Assembly (NCBI RefSeq): GCF_024753545.1
Contig: NZ_JANTOO010000020.1
Span: 1-64,000, forward strand
Length of the DNA stretch: 64,000 bases
Direction: 5' to 3'
Origin: Lysinibacillus pinottii
GTDB lineage: Bacteria > Bacillota > Bacilli > Bacillales_A > Planococcaceae
Positions 9,220-17,087 of this stretch are shown here, piece by piece. Under the pieces are notes generated by a model. That model did not search any database, was not told the DNA's origin, and was given only the letters and a program-made list of their open reading frames with translations. How positions within the stretch are numbered: position 1 is the first letter of the stretch; every line of letters starts with the position of its first letter. The position numbers and the translations under genes are program-made.

Positions 9220-9603
9220 CTAACTCTCCGTATAATATTTTCGTAAACTCTCCTGAAACATTTCTTCAAGTTGCCCTTCTTTAATTCCCAAAAGATACGC
9301 TTCTATCAATATTTGTTCCACACTCATAGAAAGTTGTTGAAGTGAAATAGTCTTTGCTTTGCTAGAATCTACACTAACGACTGCTCTAGAATGAGGTTTA
9401 ATGGTAATAATACCCTTTTTTTGAAGCTCTTTGTAGCTTTTATGAACTGTATGCAGATTAAGGTTGGTTTGTGCCGCTAGCTGACGAATAGAAGGCAAAT
9501 GGTCTCCCTTTTTTAAATTTCCTGTCGTTATGGATAAAAGCAGCTGCTGTGTGAGTTGCTGATAATAGGGAATTTTGCTTTTACGATTTACTTTTACATT
9601 CAT
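9220..9603 (-). CDS. GntR family regulator, YtrA subfamily
   Basis: 127 residues: an N-terminal winged helix (IPYYQQLTQQLL...GDHLPSIRQLAAQTNLNLHTVHKSYKELQKKGII, residues about 10-60) and a short helical tail for dimerisation, with no large ligand domain. This layout defines the YtrA subgroup, whose members sit with and repress ABC transporters. Here it is the last gene behind an ATPase and a permease, about 20 bases after the permease, so it probably controls that operon. Confidence 0.85.
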   Translation of the reverse strand: MNVKVNRKSKIPYYQQLTQQLLLSITTGNLKKGDHLPSIRQLAAQTNLNLHTVHKSYKELQKKGIITIKPHSRAVVSVDSSKAKTISLQQLSMSVEQILIEAYLLGIKEGQLEEMFQESLRKYYTES

Positions 9604-9624
9604 TTGCCGAGGATTTCCTTCATA

Positions 9625-10404
9625 TTAAAATTTCTTTTTAGCAATAAAATGATGCATGATAACCACCATGAATAGTACAAGTATTATTGTGACAACAAAA
9701 TTAAAGCCATACCATGTTGCTACGTCACCTGTCATTAATATCGTAGTCGCATACAAGCTATTACTAGCTGGATTAATAACATCTAAAATTGGATGTAAGC
9801 CAGCACAAAAACGACAAATGAATAAAACACCAATACTGATTAAAGCAATAAATGGTGAACTGTTAAAAAAGGTACTGATCATGGCAACAAATGTAATAAC
9901 AAACAACAGCCAAATACAATAAAATACTAAAGCCATTAATGCACGCGTTATCGGTACAGAGGTAAATAAATAAGATGTATAGCCAAAGGACATTGCATAG
10001 CCAATCGTAATACATAAAACAGCTAAAACATAATGAGTAAGGATTTTACTACCCAGGTAGGAGGAGATAGATACAGGCCTTGTGAGAATGAATGCCATCA
10101 TTCCATTGGCTTTTTCTCCTTGAATAATACCCATCGTTGCAATGGTAAGTATGATTATACCTAATTGATCAAATTGCGAATTAAGGGTTGAGGCAAGCAC
10201 TTCTTGTCCCTCTGGCTTTGTCAATGTTGGATCAATCATAATCCCTTCAATACCACCCATTGATTGTAAAATAGCAGGCAAGAAATACATCATGATTGGC
10301 TGAGTTAGACCTAGTAGAATATATACAATGGGTAGCCAAATGACCTTATACTCCTTTGTCATTTGATTCATTTCTTTTTTACTTAATGCTATAAACGTAT
10401 TCAC
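9625..10404 (-). CDS. ABC-2 type permease (YxlG-like)
   Basis: 259 residues with six predicted membrane helices and a sizeable extracellular loop after the first, the pattern of ABC-2 permeases such as Bacillus YxlG. The sequence KANGMMAFILTRPVSISSYLGSKI matches the conserved cytoplasmic coupling segment after helix 2. The start follows the ATPase gene by 5 bases. Together with that ATPase it would form an exporter or lipid/peptide resistance pump; the substrate is unknown. Confidence 0.85.
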   Translation of the reverse strand: MNTFIALSKKEMNQMTKEYKVIWLPIVYILLGLTQPIMMYFLPAILQSMGGIEGIMIDPTLTKPEGQEVLASTLNSQFDQLGIIILTIATMGIIQGEKANGMMAFILTRPVSISSYLGSKILTHYVLAVLCITIGYAMSFGYTSYLFTSVPITRALMALVFYCIWLLFVITFVAMISTFFNSSPFIALISIGVLFICRFCAGLHPILDVINPASNSLYATTILMTGDVATWYGFNFVVTIILVLFMVVIMHHFIAKKKF

Positions 10405-10409
10405 TCCCG

Positions 10410-11312
10410 CTACACCACCAATTCTAAAAATATTTCTTCTAAGCTTTCTTGAACGCCAAGATTAAACTTTGTAAAAATCACGTTAGAATCCAATCCGCAC
10501 TGTAGTAATCGATGGGCATCCGCTTCCAACTGATTGACATATACTTTAAAGCCATCACCACAACCTTCGATTTTCTTTACATACGGTAACTGTTCAATCG
10601 TTTTTAGCCACTTAACATCTTTCTTTTGAATCATTATAAAGATAGCTGAGTCTTGATAGCGATTCAGTAACTCTAATTTTGTCGCATCTTCTATTTTGTA
10701 ACCATTTTTAATGACCACAAAGCGCTCACAAACCTCCTCCGCATCGCCTAATATATGTGTAGAGAGTAATATGGTCGTTTCTTTTTTGATGTCTTTTAAT
10801 AAATTCAACACCTCACGTCTACCAATTGGATCTAGTGCTGATACCGGTTCATCCATAATTATTAAAGCTGGCTTGTGTAATAAAGCTTGTGCGATGCCAA
10901 GACGCTGTTTCATACCTCCAGAAAATGTTCCGACATGAACATGCGCTTCTTTCCCTAAGCCCACCTTTTCTAAAAGAATTGGAATGTCCTTTTGTAATTG
11001 TTTTTTTGATATACCAGAAAGTGTCCCCATAAAGGATAGCGTTTCAAATGCTGTCATCCACGAGAAGAAATTAGGGTACTGTGGTAAATAACCAATTTGA
11101 TTTTTCATCTTTGAAATTTTTTGTCCATCAAGCACGATGTTTCCTTCATCTGCATAGAGAATGTCAGCAATGATTTGAATTAATGTGGATTTCCCTGCTC
11201 CATTTGGTCCAATAAGCCCTACACATTCATTCGTATCTATAATTAATGAAAAATTATTCACAGCCGTTTTATATTTAAATTTTTTTGTAATATTATTAAT
11301 TTCTAAGCGCAT
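10410..11312 (-). CDS. ABC transporter ATP-binding protein (YxlF-like)
   Basis: 300 residues. Walker A GPNGAGKST, Q-loop GYLPQ, signature FSGGMKQRLG, Walker B LIIMDEP and the switch His in LSTHIL are all present. The last 90 residues form the accessory domain usual in ATPases of ABC-2 exporters. The gene overlaps the upstream small membrane protein gene by 17 bases and is followed at once by the permease, which shows tight translational coupling. Confidence 0.93.
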   Translation of the reverse strand: MRLEINNITKKFKYKTAVNNFSLIIDTNECVGLIGPNGAGKSTLIQIIADILYADEGNIVLDGQKISKMKNQIGYLPQYPNFFSWMTAFETLSFMGTLSGISKKQLQKDIPILLEKVGLGKEAHVHVGTFSGGMKQRLGIAQALLHKPALIIMDEPVSALDPIGRREVLNLLKDIKKETTILLSTHILGDAEEVCERFVVIKNGYKIEDATKLELLNRYQDSAIFIMIQKKDVKWLKTIEQLPYVKKIEGCGDGFKVYVNQLEADAHRLLQCGLDSNVIFTKFNLGVQESLEEIFLELVV

Positions 11313-11547
11313 GTTTATTTACATCCTTTCTACCTATTACAAAATATAGAACCGAACCAATTGTATTGAAGAACAAAATAATAATTGCCCACATTAGTAT
11401 ATTTTCTCTCGTTTCTCGGTGCCGATATAGATCGACAAGTGCAACAACGATAAGTAAAAAACCTACGAATAAAAAAGGTAAAAGGATTGGTAGTATGCTT
11501 GCCCAATCCATTTGACCTAAGTCTTCAAAACCATAGTGTAATTTCAT
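11296..11547 (-). CDS. Small PLDc_N-domain membrane protein (YxlE-like)
   Basis: 83 residues with two membrane helices and the PLDc_N signature: ILPILLPFLFVGFLLIVVALVDLYRHRET, then WAIIILFFNTIGSVLYFVIGRK. In Bacillus subtilis the similar YxlE sits in the sigY operon as YxlE-YxlF-YxlG, where it works with the sigma-Y anti-sigma system. Here the same E-F-G order is kept but no sigma factor is present in the window. ATG start with AAAGGGGC upstream. Confidence 0.82.
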   Translation of the reverse strand: MKLHYGFEDLGQMDWASILPILLPFLFVGFLLIVVALVDLYRHRETRENILMWAIIILFFNTIGSVLYFVIGRKDVNKHALRN

Positions 11548-11566
11548 AAATTTATAGCCCCTTTCA

Positions 11567-11588
11567 TTATCATTATCAATAATGATAA
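11567..11588. promoter_or_regulatory. Palindromic operator upstream of the yxlEFG-like operon
   Basis: TTATCATTAT and ATAATGATAA are perfect inverted arms around CA, about 20 bases before the first start codon. The block resembles a Fur-type box (repeated ATTATCA/TGATAAT heptamers) but could equally be the site of the GntR regulator encoded in the operon. A GATAAT hexamer inside it could serve as the -10 element. Confidence 0.45.
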
Positions 11589-11733
11589 CAGAAGCGTAAA
11601 AAAATTACATTACCTTTTTACTGTACACCCCCAAAAAAAACCTATAATATATTTTTTGATAATGTTCTCAATTTGAGAACATTCGAATGCTTTCCTTGAT
11701 ACCATCTCATTCATTTATTAGGAGGATCGGTTT

Positions 11734-12273
11734 ATGCGCAATAAAGCAGAGGTATTAATGCACCCTGTGAGAATGAAAATTTTACAAGCTCTAATGCACA
11801 ATAAAGAAGAAGGCTTAAGCACTTTGGAGATGATTTCAGTCATTAAGGATGTACCGCAAGCTACTTTATATCGACATATCCAAATTTTAGTGGACGAAAA
11901 CGTCATAAAAATTGTGAAGGAGCGAAAAGTACGTTCTGTTACAGAGAAGTTCTATGCATTAAATGAAGGGGCAGCAAAACTTAGTAAGGAGGAGTGGACA
12001 CAGCTCAAAACCAAGCAAAAATTAAATTACATTTCCTACTATCAATTAGCGCTACTATCTCAATATCAAAATTATTTACATTCACTTGATGAAAAAGAAA
12101 GTACCGCAGATTTAGCTACTTTTTCTTTTATTGACTTGACGTTATCAGTTGATCAATTCAAGAATTTTGATGATGAATTAAACGCTTTACTAACTAAATA
12201 CTATAATATGGCCGACTCAAGTAAAGGTTCGGAGACTAAAACAATTGCTATAAATATTATTCCAAAACCTTAA
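11734..12273 (+). CDS. ArsR-like winged-helix regulator
   Basis: 179 residues. The first 75 form an ArsR/HTH_20 winged helix: LMHPVRMKILQALM, then QATLYRHIQILVDENVIKIVKERKV. The rest is helical, YISYYQLALLSQYQNYL, probably for dimerisation or ligand binding. Start ATG with GGAGGATCG upstream. No Cys-based metal site of the ArsR/SmtB kind is visible. It lies 33 bases before the yitT-like gene and could control it. Its target is unknown. Confidence 0.75.
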   Translation: MRNKAEVLMHPVRMKILQALMHNKEEGLSTLEMISVIKDVPQATLYRHIQILVDENVIKIVKERKVRSVTEKFYALNEGAAKLSKEEWTQLKTKQKLNYISYYQLALLSQYQNYLHSLDEKESTADLATFSFIDLTLSVDQFKNFDDELNALLTKYYNMADSSKGSETKTIAINIIPKP

Positions 12274-12306
12274 GTAATATTTTACGTAAAGAAATGGAGA
12301 AGATTT

Positions 12307-13167
12307 ATGAAAAAAGGAAAGTCACTAGAAAACACACGAAAATTCATTATGATTATTATTGGGGCAGTTATTGCTGCTTACGGGCTAGAGGCTGTATTGA
12401 TTCCAAATGCTGTTATTGATGGTGGTGTAACAGGTCTCAGTATTATGGGAGCTCACCTATTTGAAATTCCATTAGGCTTACTGCTCTTTGTACTAAATAT
12501 CCCATTCGTCTATATCGGTTATAAGCAGGTTGGAAAAACCTTTGCCTTAATGAGTAGTGCTGGTATCGCAGCATTATCCATTTCCACGGTTCTTTTACAT
12601 GATGTCAAAACCATTTTAGGCCCGAATGATCCCTTACTAATTGTCTTATCTGGTGGTATGCTGCTTGGTGTAGGTATTGGGATTGTCTTACGTAACGGTG
12701 GCGCTTTAGATGGTTCGGAGGTTTTAGCCGTATTACTATCACGTAAAATTCCATTTTCAGTCGGCGATATTATCTTATTTATCAACGCCTTTATTTTCTT
12801 AGGGGCAAGCTTTATCTTTGGCTTAGAGAGCGCTTTATACTCAGCGTTAACATATTATATTGCGAAAAATGTTATCGATATTATCCAGGTTGGTTTAGAG
12901 AAATCAAAAGAAGTCCGTGTAGTTAGTGCAAAATCTGAGGAGATTGGGGACGCAATCCAAGCTCGTCTCGGACGTGGTGTTACCTATACACATGGACGTG
13001 GTGGCTTCTCCAATGAACCAACTGAAATTTTAAACTGTGTCATTAACCGTATGGAAGAAAACAAGTTAGTTTCTATTATTAAAGATATCGATGAAGGTGC
13101 CTTTGTTGTGATTTCTGATGTTTCAGAAGTTCGTGGCGGTAACTTTAAGAAAAGAGATATCCATTAA
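12307..13167 (+). CDS. YitT family membrane protein
   Basis: 286 residues. Five hydrophobic helices in the first 190 residues (MIIIGAVIAAYGLEAVLIPNAVIDGGVTGLS is the typical YitT opening, here split across the first two helices) are followed by the cytoplasmic DUF2179 domain, in which GRGVTYTHGRGGFSNEPTE is conserved. Members are widespread in Bacillales and poorly understood. A strong terminator follows 5 bases after the stop, so this is the end of the transcript that starts at the ArsR-like gene. Confidence 0.9.
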   Translation: MKKGKSLENTRKFIMIIIGAVIAAYGLEAVLIPNAVIDGGVTGLSIMGAHLFEIPLGLLLFVLNIPFVYIGYKQVGKTFALMSSAGIAALSISTVLLHDVKTILGPNDPLLIVLSGGMLLGVGIGIVLRNGGALDGSEVLAVLLSRKIPFSVGDIILFINAFIFLGASFIFGLESALYSALTYYIAKNVIDIIQVGLEKSKEVRVVSAKSEEIGDAIQARLGRGVTYTHGRGGFSNEPTEILNCVINRMEENKLVSIIKDIDEGAFVVISDVSEVRGGNFKKRDIH

Positions 13168-13171
13168 AGTA

Positions 13172-13213
13172 AAAGTAAGTAAGACGCAACCATGTCTTAC
13201 TTACTTTTTTCAT
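13172..13213 (+). terminator. Strong intrinsic terminator
   Basis: A perfect 14-bp stem (AAAGTAAGTAAGAC / GTCTTACTTACTTT) with an 8-base loop, followed by a T-tract. It ends the ArsR-yitT transcript. Confidence 0.9.
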
Positions 13214-13414
13214 TTTAAGAGAAACTATTCATACTCGTACTTTACTCCACCTCATAAACTCAACACCCCTATGATTACGACTATTGCAGCACCAACTAAT
13301 GAATATGGATAGCTATTGGTTTCAAGGCTTTATCCCCTACATTTACGATTCTATCCGTCACTTTCAAGGCTTTATCCACCATTTTAGATGTCTTATCCAT
13401 CACATTGAACGCCA

Positions 13415-13455
13415 ATTAAAAAGCTATTCAGTAGTTTTCACGCTACTGAACAGCT
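13415..13455 (-). terminator. Intrinsic terminator of the Na/Pi cotransporter gene
   Basis: AGCTATTCAGTAG and CTACTGAACAGCT pair over 13 bp with one G-U type change, followed on the minus strand by TTTTTAAT. It lies 6 bases past the stop at 13461. Confidence 0.85.
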
Positions 13456-13460
13456 CCATT

Positions 13461-15092
13461 TTAGGAAATAACAGTTTCCGCTATATTGGATGCATGATCT
13501 CCGATTCTTTCCAAATTACTGACGATATCTGCAAATACAATGCCTGCTGAACCTGAGCATACGCCTTCATTTAATCGCTTAATATGCAATTTACGTAAAC
13601 GTCTCTCCATATTATCTATTTCATTTTCTTTTTCAACCACTTGCTGTGCTAAAGATCGATCTTGTTTGTCGAGAGATTCGATAGCCATTTTTACAGTCGC
13701 TAATGTAAAAATGAACATATCTTCTAACTCTTTCAGCGCTTGATCGCTTAAGCGGACGCGATTACTATCTTTGTATTGTAGAAGCTCGATAATATTTTCT
13801 ACATGGTCACCAATTCGCTCGATATCACGAATGTTGTCAAACAAAGCATGATGCAGCTGAGAATCATGGTTCGATAGAGATTGCTTTGATAGCTCTATTA
13901 AATATTCTGTAGATTGACGATCTAAGTTATTGATAGCTTCTTCCAATTGTTCGACCTTGCCTACCAATTTTGTGTCAGCTGTTTTTAAAATCGTTAACGT
14001 TTCTTCTAATCCTAGAATACTATATTCCCCCATACGCACGACTTCCATTTTTGCTTGGCCTAGTGCAATTGAAGGTGACTTAACAATTAAATTTTTATCC
14101 AAAAATTTTGGTTTATATTCGATGACTGAATCTTCACCAGGAATTAATTTTGTTACGACATATGCCCAAACGCCAATAAACGGCAGTTGAACGAGCGTAT
14201 TAATGACATTAAAAGTTCCATGAGCAAAGGCTATTTGCATTTTTGGTTCTAAATTAAGCAACCCAGCAATCCATTCTACGTAGTTCGTAAATAAGCCAAG
14301 TATCAGCATAAAGATAATCGTACCCACTACGTTAAATAGTAAATGAGTGGCAGCAGCTCTTTTTGCTGCTATAGAAGCACCTAAGGCAGCTAAGATAGCA
14401 GTAATGGTTGTTCCAATATTATCACCAAACAAAACAGGTAATGCTCCGTGTAAAGAAATTAAATCTTCAGCATAAAGTCCTTGTAAAATACCAACTGTAG
14501 CAGAGGAAGATTGAACAATTAAAGTGAATATTGTACCTACTAATACACCTAAAATCGGTACATCGGACATTTGGATAGTCAAATCTATAAATGGCTGCCA
14601 ATCTCGAAGAGGCTTCATCCCACCACTCATGAGCTCTAAACCAATAAATAAACCAGCAAACCCGAAAAGTACTTGTCCAATATTTTGAATGATACTTTTC
14701 TTAAAGAAAAATAAGCAAATGGCACCCACTGCCATAATGGGATATGCATATGCACCTACGTCAATCCCTATTATAAAGGCAGTAATAGTTGTACCAATAT
14801 TGGCACCCATAATAACGCCAATTGCTTGGCGCAATTTCATAAGTCCAGCACTTACTAGTCCTACTGTAATAACAGTGGTTCCTGAACTGGACTGTATAAG
14901 AACCGTAACAATAATACCCACTAGTACACCCATTAATGGGTTTGTAGTAAATTTATCTAAAATATCTCGTAGACGGTCACCAGCAGCCTTCTGTAAACCA
15001 TCTCCCATAAATTTAATAGCAAAAAGAAATAAGCCTAACCCTCCAAGAAATTGGAAAATCATCTCCTGTATATTGATATCCAATCTATTCAA
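13461..15092 (-). CDS. Na+/phosphate cotransporter with C-terminal PhoU-like domain
   Basis: 543 residues. Two inverted Na/Pi-cotransporter repeats are clear, each with a QSSS motif: VLIQSSSGTTVITVG near residue 65 and LIVQSSSATVGILQG near 190. The last 200 residues are the helical PhoU-like domain (DIERIGDHVENI and LERIGDHASNIAE). This is the NptA/YjbB class of symporter (COG1283). The start is probably TTG 15092, with AAGGAAAGG just before; the ATG ten codons on is directly preceded by GGAG and is less likely. The gene stands alone with its own terminator. Confidence 0.92.
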   Translation of the reverse strand: MNRLDINIQEMIFQFLGGLGLFLFAIKFMGDGLQKAAGDRLRDILDKFTTNPLMGVLVGIIVTVLIQSSSGTTVITVGLVSAGLMKLRQAIGVIMGANIGTTITAFIIGIDVGAYAYPIMAVGAICLFFFKKSIIQNIGQVLFGFAGLFIGLELMSGGMKPLRDWQPFIDLTIQMSDVPILGVLVGTIFTLIVQSSSATVGILQGLYAEDLISLHGALPVLFGDNIGTTITAILAALGASIAAKRAAATHLLFNVVGTIIFMLILGLFTNYVEWIAGLLNLEPKMQIAFAHGTFNVINTLVQLPFIGVWAYVVTKLIPGEDSVIEYKPKFLDKNLIVKSPSIALGQAKMEVVRMGEYSILGLEETLTILKTADTKLVGKVEQLEEAINNLDRQSTEYLIELSKQSLSNHDSQLHHALFDNIRDIERIGDHVENIIELLQYKDSNRVRLSDQALKELEDMFIFTLATVKMAIESLDKQDRSLAQQVVEKENEIDNMERRLRKLHIKRLNEGVCSGSAGIVFADIVSNLERIGDHASNIAETVIS

Positions 15093-15241
15093 CCCTTTCC
15101 TTGTTGTCAGACTTTATTATTAATAGTTTTAAGCTTTCTGTACATATCATTTACAATGGATTAAATAAATGTTTACACTGCCTTTACAATTAGTCCAAAA
15201 AACGGACATAATCAAACAAAATTCAACAAAAAGCAAACAAA

Positions 15242-15281
15242 AAAACATGAGAAAATCGCTGTTAAGATTTCCACATGTTTT
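15242..15281 (-). terminator. Terminator-like hairpin between divergent genes
   Basis: AAAACATG and CATGTTTT form the outer stem, with a further partial stem inside. Seven T follow on the minus strand. The only minus-strand gene before it is the decayed histidine kinase, so it may be a left-over terminator of that locus. Confidence 0.5.
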
Positions 15282-15340
15282 CTTTTGACGACTGAGGAAT
15301 TTTCCTTTAGGCTTGAAATAGACATAGAAGGGGGCTTTTT

Positions 15341-15655
15341 ATGGATATTTTTATTGCCAGTAACCGTCAACTACCCATCCGTTATTATGTACAAGAAGCT
15401 GTTTGGATTCGCCGCGGTGGTAGTACCAAGCTTCCTGATTTAACATTGCCATTTTTCGTTGAAGTGGAAATTAACAGTCACTACAACCTTTCAATCATTA
15501 GAGATTATATTACTGATTTTCAAAAGCAATACAAACAGACAGAAATTCAAATATTAATTAAAAACACTGCTTTCTTAGCTGCCATGCAGGATATGCTTGC
15601 CAGCCATGAACAACCACATCATGCTATAACCATTTATCCACTTTGGACAAATTAG
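15341..15655 (+). CDS. Hypothetical protein, 104 residues
   Basis: ATG start with AAGGGGGC 6 bases upstream, so translation is likely. The protein is soluble and mixed alpha/beta in appearance: MDIFIASNRQLPIRYYVQEAV opens it and LPFFVEVEINSHYNLSIIRDYITDF lies in the middle. No signal peptide, membrane helix or catalytic motif is seen and I do not recognise the family. It is a single gene between the Na/Pi cotransporter and a decayed region. Confidence 0.65.
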   Translation: MDIFIASNRQLPIRYYVQEAVWIRRGGSTKLPDLTLPFFVEVEINSHYNLSIIRDYITDFQKQYKQTEIQILIKNTAFLAAMQDMLASHEQPHHAITIYPLWTN

Positions 15656-15674
15656 TTACGCCGTAAAGGGCAGT

Positions 15675-15939
15675 GAGAAATTAAATTTTTCAATTGCTCA
15701 GATTTAGAAAAGGCTATCTTCAACTATTCGTCATACTGTTCTTTTGTCTCATATTTCTCTTCTCTTAATAAACGCAAGTATCTCATAATAGACGTCAGAG
15801 GTGTTCTTAGGTCATGAGAAACGTTTGTAATGAGGTCATTCTTTTGCTGCTGCTCAACTTTTCTTTCCATGTCAATGCTGGTCATAATTTCTTCTGACAT
15901 TTGATTAATGTTATGGGTTAATAACGCAATTTCATCCTC
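15675..15939 (-). pseudogene. Histidine kinase remnant
   Basis: The minus strand reads the end of a HAMP-like helix (EDEIALLTHNINQMSEEI), a coiled linker, then the histidine-kinase H-box NDLITNVSHDLRTPLTSI and the next helix. It stops at a TAG (15724-15726) in QYDE*LKIAFSKSEQLKNLI, where an aromatic residue is expected, and the sense resumes behind it for 15 residues. The sensor part and the whole ATPase domain are missing. On its 5' side it is fused directly to a broken IS3 transposase at about 15940. The arrangement suggests insertion followed by deletion. Confidence 0.8.
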
Positions 15940-16312
15940 GCTTCATGACCGTGTATGCAATGATCTCGCCATTACATAGATCAGGGACGGGTGATAAATA
16001 ACGTTTCTCACCAAATAGATGGAACTCTGTCACGTCTGTTACCCATTTCTCGTTCATTTTTTTCGCTGTAAAATCGCGTTGTAATATGTTTGGGACAATT
16101 TTTCCAACGTTACCTTTATACGAACGATATTTCTTCATGCGGACTTCACACTTTATGCCAATGGCATTCAGATAGATGGACTGAATTGCGACTTTCACAT
16201 CAGCGTATTTATCATGACGATTCAAACGCTTCTCTCAGTAATAATATGTACTACATGGAATATCAGCAACTTTGTTTAATTCCACTACTTCATAGATTTC
16301 CTTTAGTTCATT
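15932..16312 (-). pseudogene. IS3-family transposase orfB remnant
   Basis: The reading VINELKEIYEVVELNKVADIPCSTYYY ends at a TGA (16235-16237) where TGG (Trp) is expected in this family, and continues EKRLNRHDKYADVKVAIQSIY. A stretch of about 40 residues is then missing before KCEVRMKKYRSYKGNVGKIVPNILQRDF. The first part of the catalytic core follows (EKWVTDVTEF with the first Asp, then YLSPVPDLCNGEIIAY). The rest of the DDE core is lost at the junction with the kinase remnant. Confidence 0.85.
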
Positions 16313-16314
16313 AA

Positions 16315-16833
16315 TTACTTGCGCTTTGATTTGATTGGTAATTTTTCTTGCATTTGAACTAAAGTATTCAACTTTTTTAAGTACGCATTCTCCATTTCTA
16401 ATTGTTTAATTCGTGCTTCTAACGCCTCAACAGATCCTTCAGCTGGTGTTGATTTCGTTGTTCTTTTTGTCTCTTTTTTCATAGATGGATGCCCCTTTTT
16501 CTTAGAAACAAGGGCATCATAACCACCAACTTCAAACTTCAACTTCCAATTCCGAATCATGCCAGAAGATGAAATATTGAATAGTGCTGCTGTGTCTCTC
16601 GAAGATGTACCTGTCTCGTTCATATAATTAAGTACATTCATTTTATAGTCAGCTGAATAGTTTGTATAGGACTTTAAGAAAGTCTCTACGCCATTTTTTT
16701 GATAACGGCGAACCCATTCGCTGACAACCTGAGCTGTCACACCGATATCTTTCGCAATTTCGATCAAAGGTTCATTTCCATTTAAATATCGTTGAACTGC
16801 TGGAATACGTTGTTCAACACTTACTTTTGCCAT
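16315..16833 (-). CDS. IS3-family transposase orfA
   Basis: 172 residues with two helix-turn-helix units: RYLNGNEPLIEIAKDIGVTAQVVSEWVRRYQKNG and NETGTSSRDTAALFNISSSGMIRNWKLKFEVGG. A leucine-zipper-like coil, VEALEARIKQLEMENAYLKKL, lies near the C-terminus, as in IS150 and IS3 orfA. It binds the element ends and normally gives an OrfAB fusion through a -1 frameshift; here orfB is destroyed, so only this DNA-binding part can be made. Intact start ATG directly behind the terminal hairpin. Confidence 0.9.
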   Translation of the reverse strand: MAKVSVEQRIPAVQRYLNGNEPLIEIAKDIGVTAQVVSEWVRRYQKNGVETFLKSYTNYSADYKMNVLNYMNETGTSSRDTAALFNISSSGMIRNWKLKFEVGGYDALVSKKKGHPSMKKETKRTTKSTPAEGSVEALEARIKQLEMENAYLKKLNTLVQMQEKLPIKSKRK

Positions 16834-16842
16834 AAAAAAAAC

Positions 16843-16880
16843 CCCCGTAAAAGTTAGATTGATGTCTAACTTTTACGGGG
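16843..16880 (-). repeat. 16-bp hairpin in the IS end, with a T-tract
   Basis: CCCCGTAAAAGTTAGA and TCTAACTTTTACGGGG are perfectly complementary around six bases. The hairpin is followed on the minus strand by eight T and then by the orfA start codon. It overlaps the terminal inverted repeat and would stop outside transcription from entering the transposase gene. Confidence 0.8.
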
Positions 16881-17087
16881 CAGTTCAATGAGACCCTGTT
16901 TTTTAAAAATTTTGTTTAATAGTGATTCATGACATTGTTTAACTATAAATTACATATAAAACCCTTATTGATAGGTCTCTTTTGATAATCCTTTTAATTT
17001 TTTCCATCCTGTCATTAAAATTACTAACAGAAAGAGACCGACATCATTGCTAGGCTAGTCTTTAATCATATTAATTATCTTTTGAAT

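Larger units (their letters stand above)
15940..16887 (-). mobile_element. IS3-family (IS150-like) insertion sequence, degraded
   Basis: One end is clear: on the minus strand it begins TGAACTGCCCCGTAAAAG at 16887. orfA is intact (16315-16833), while orfB has a nonsense codon, an internal deletion and no 3' end. The other terminal repeat is missing because the element runs straight into a histidine-kinase fragment at about 15940. It cannot move by itself. The name IS150-like rests on the KYRSYKGNVGKI and KWVTDVTEF motifs of orfB and on the double helix-turn-helix orfA. Confidence 0.85.

Noticed and set aside
13118..13550. Two plus-strand frames after the yitT-like gene
   Set aside because: They run through a strong terminator or into the antisense of the Na/Pi cotransporter. 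The phrase TTTCAAGGCTTTATCC occurs twice here but without coding features.
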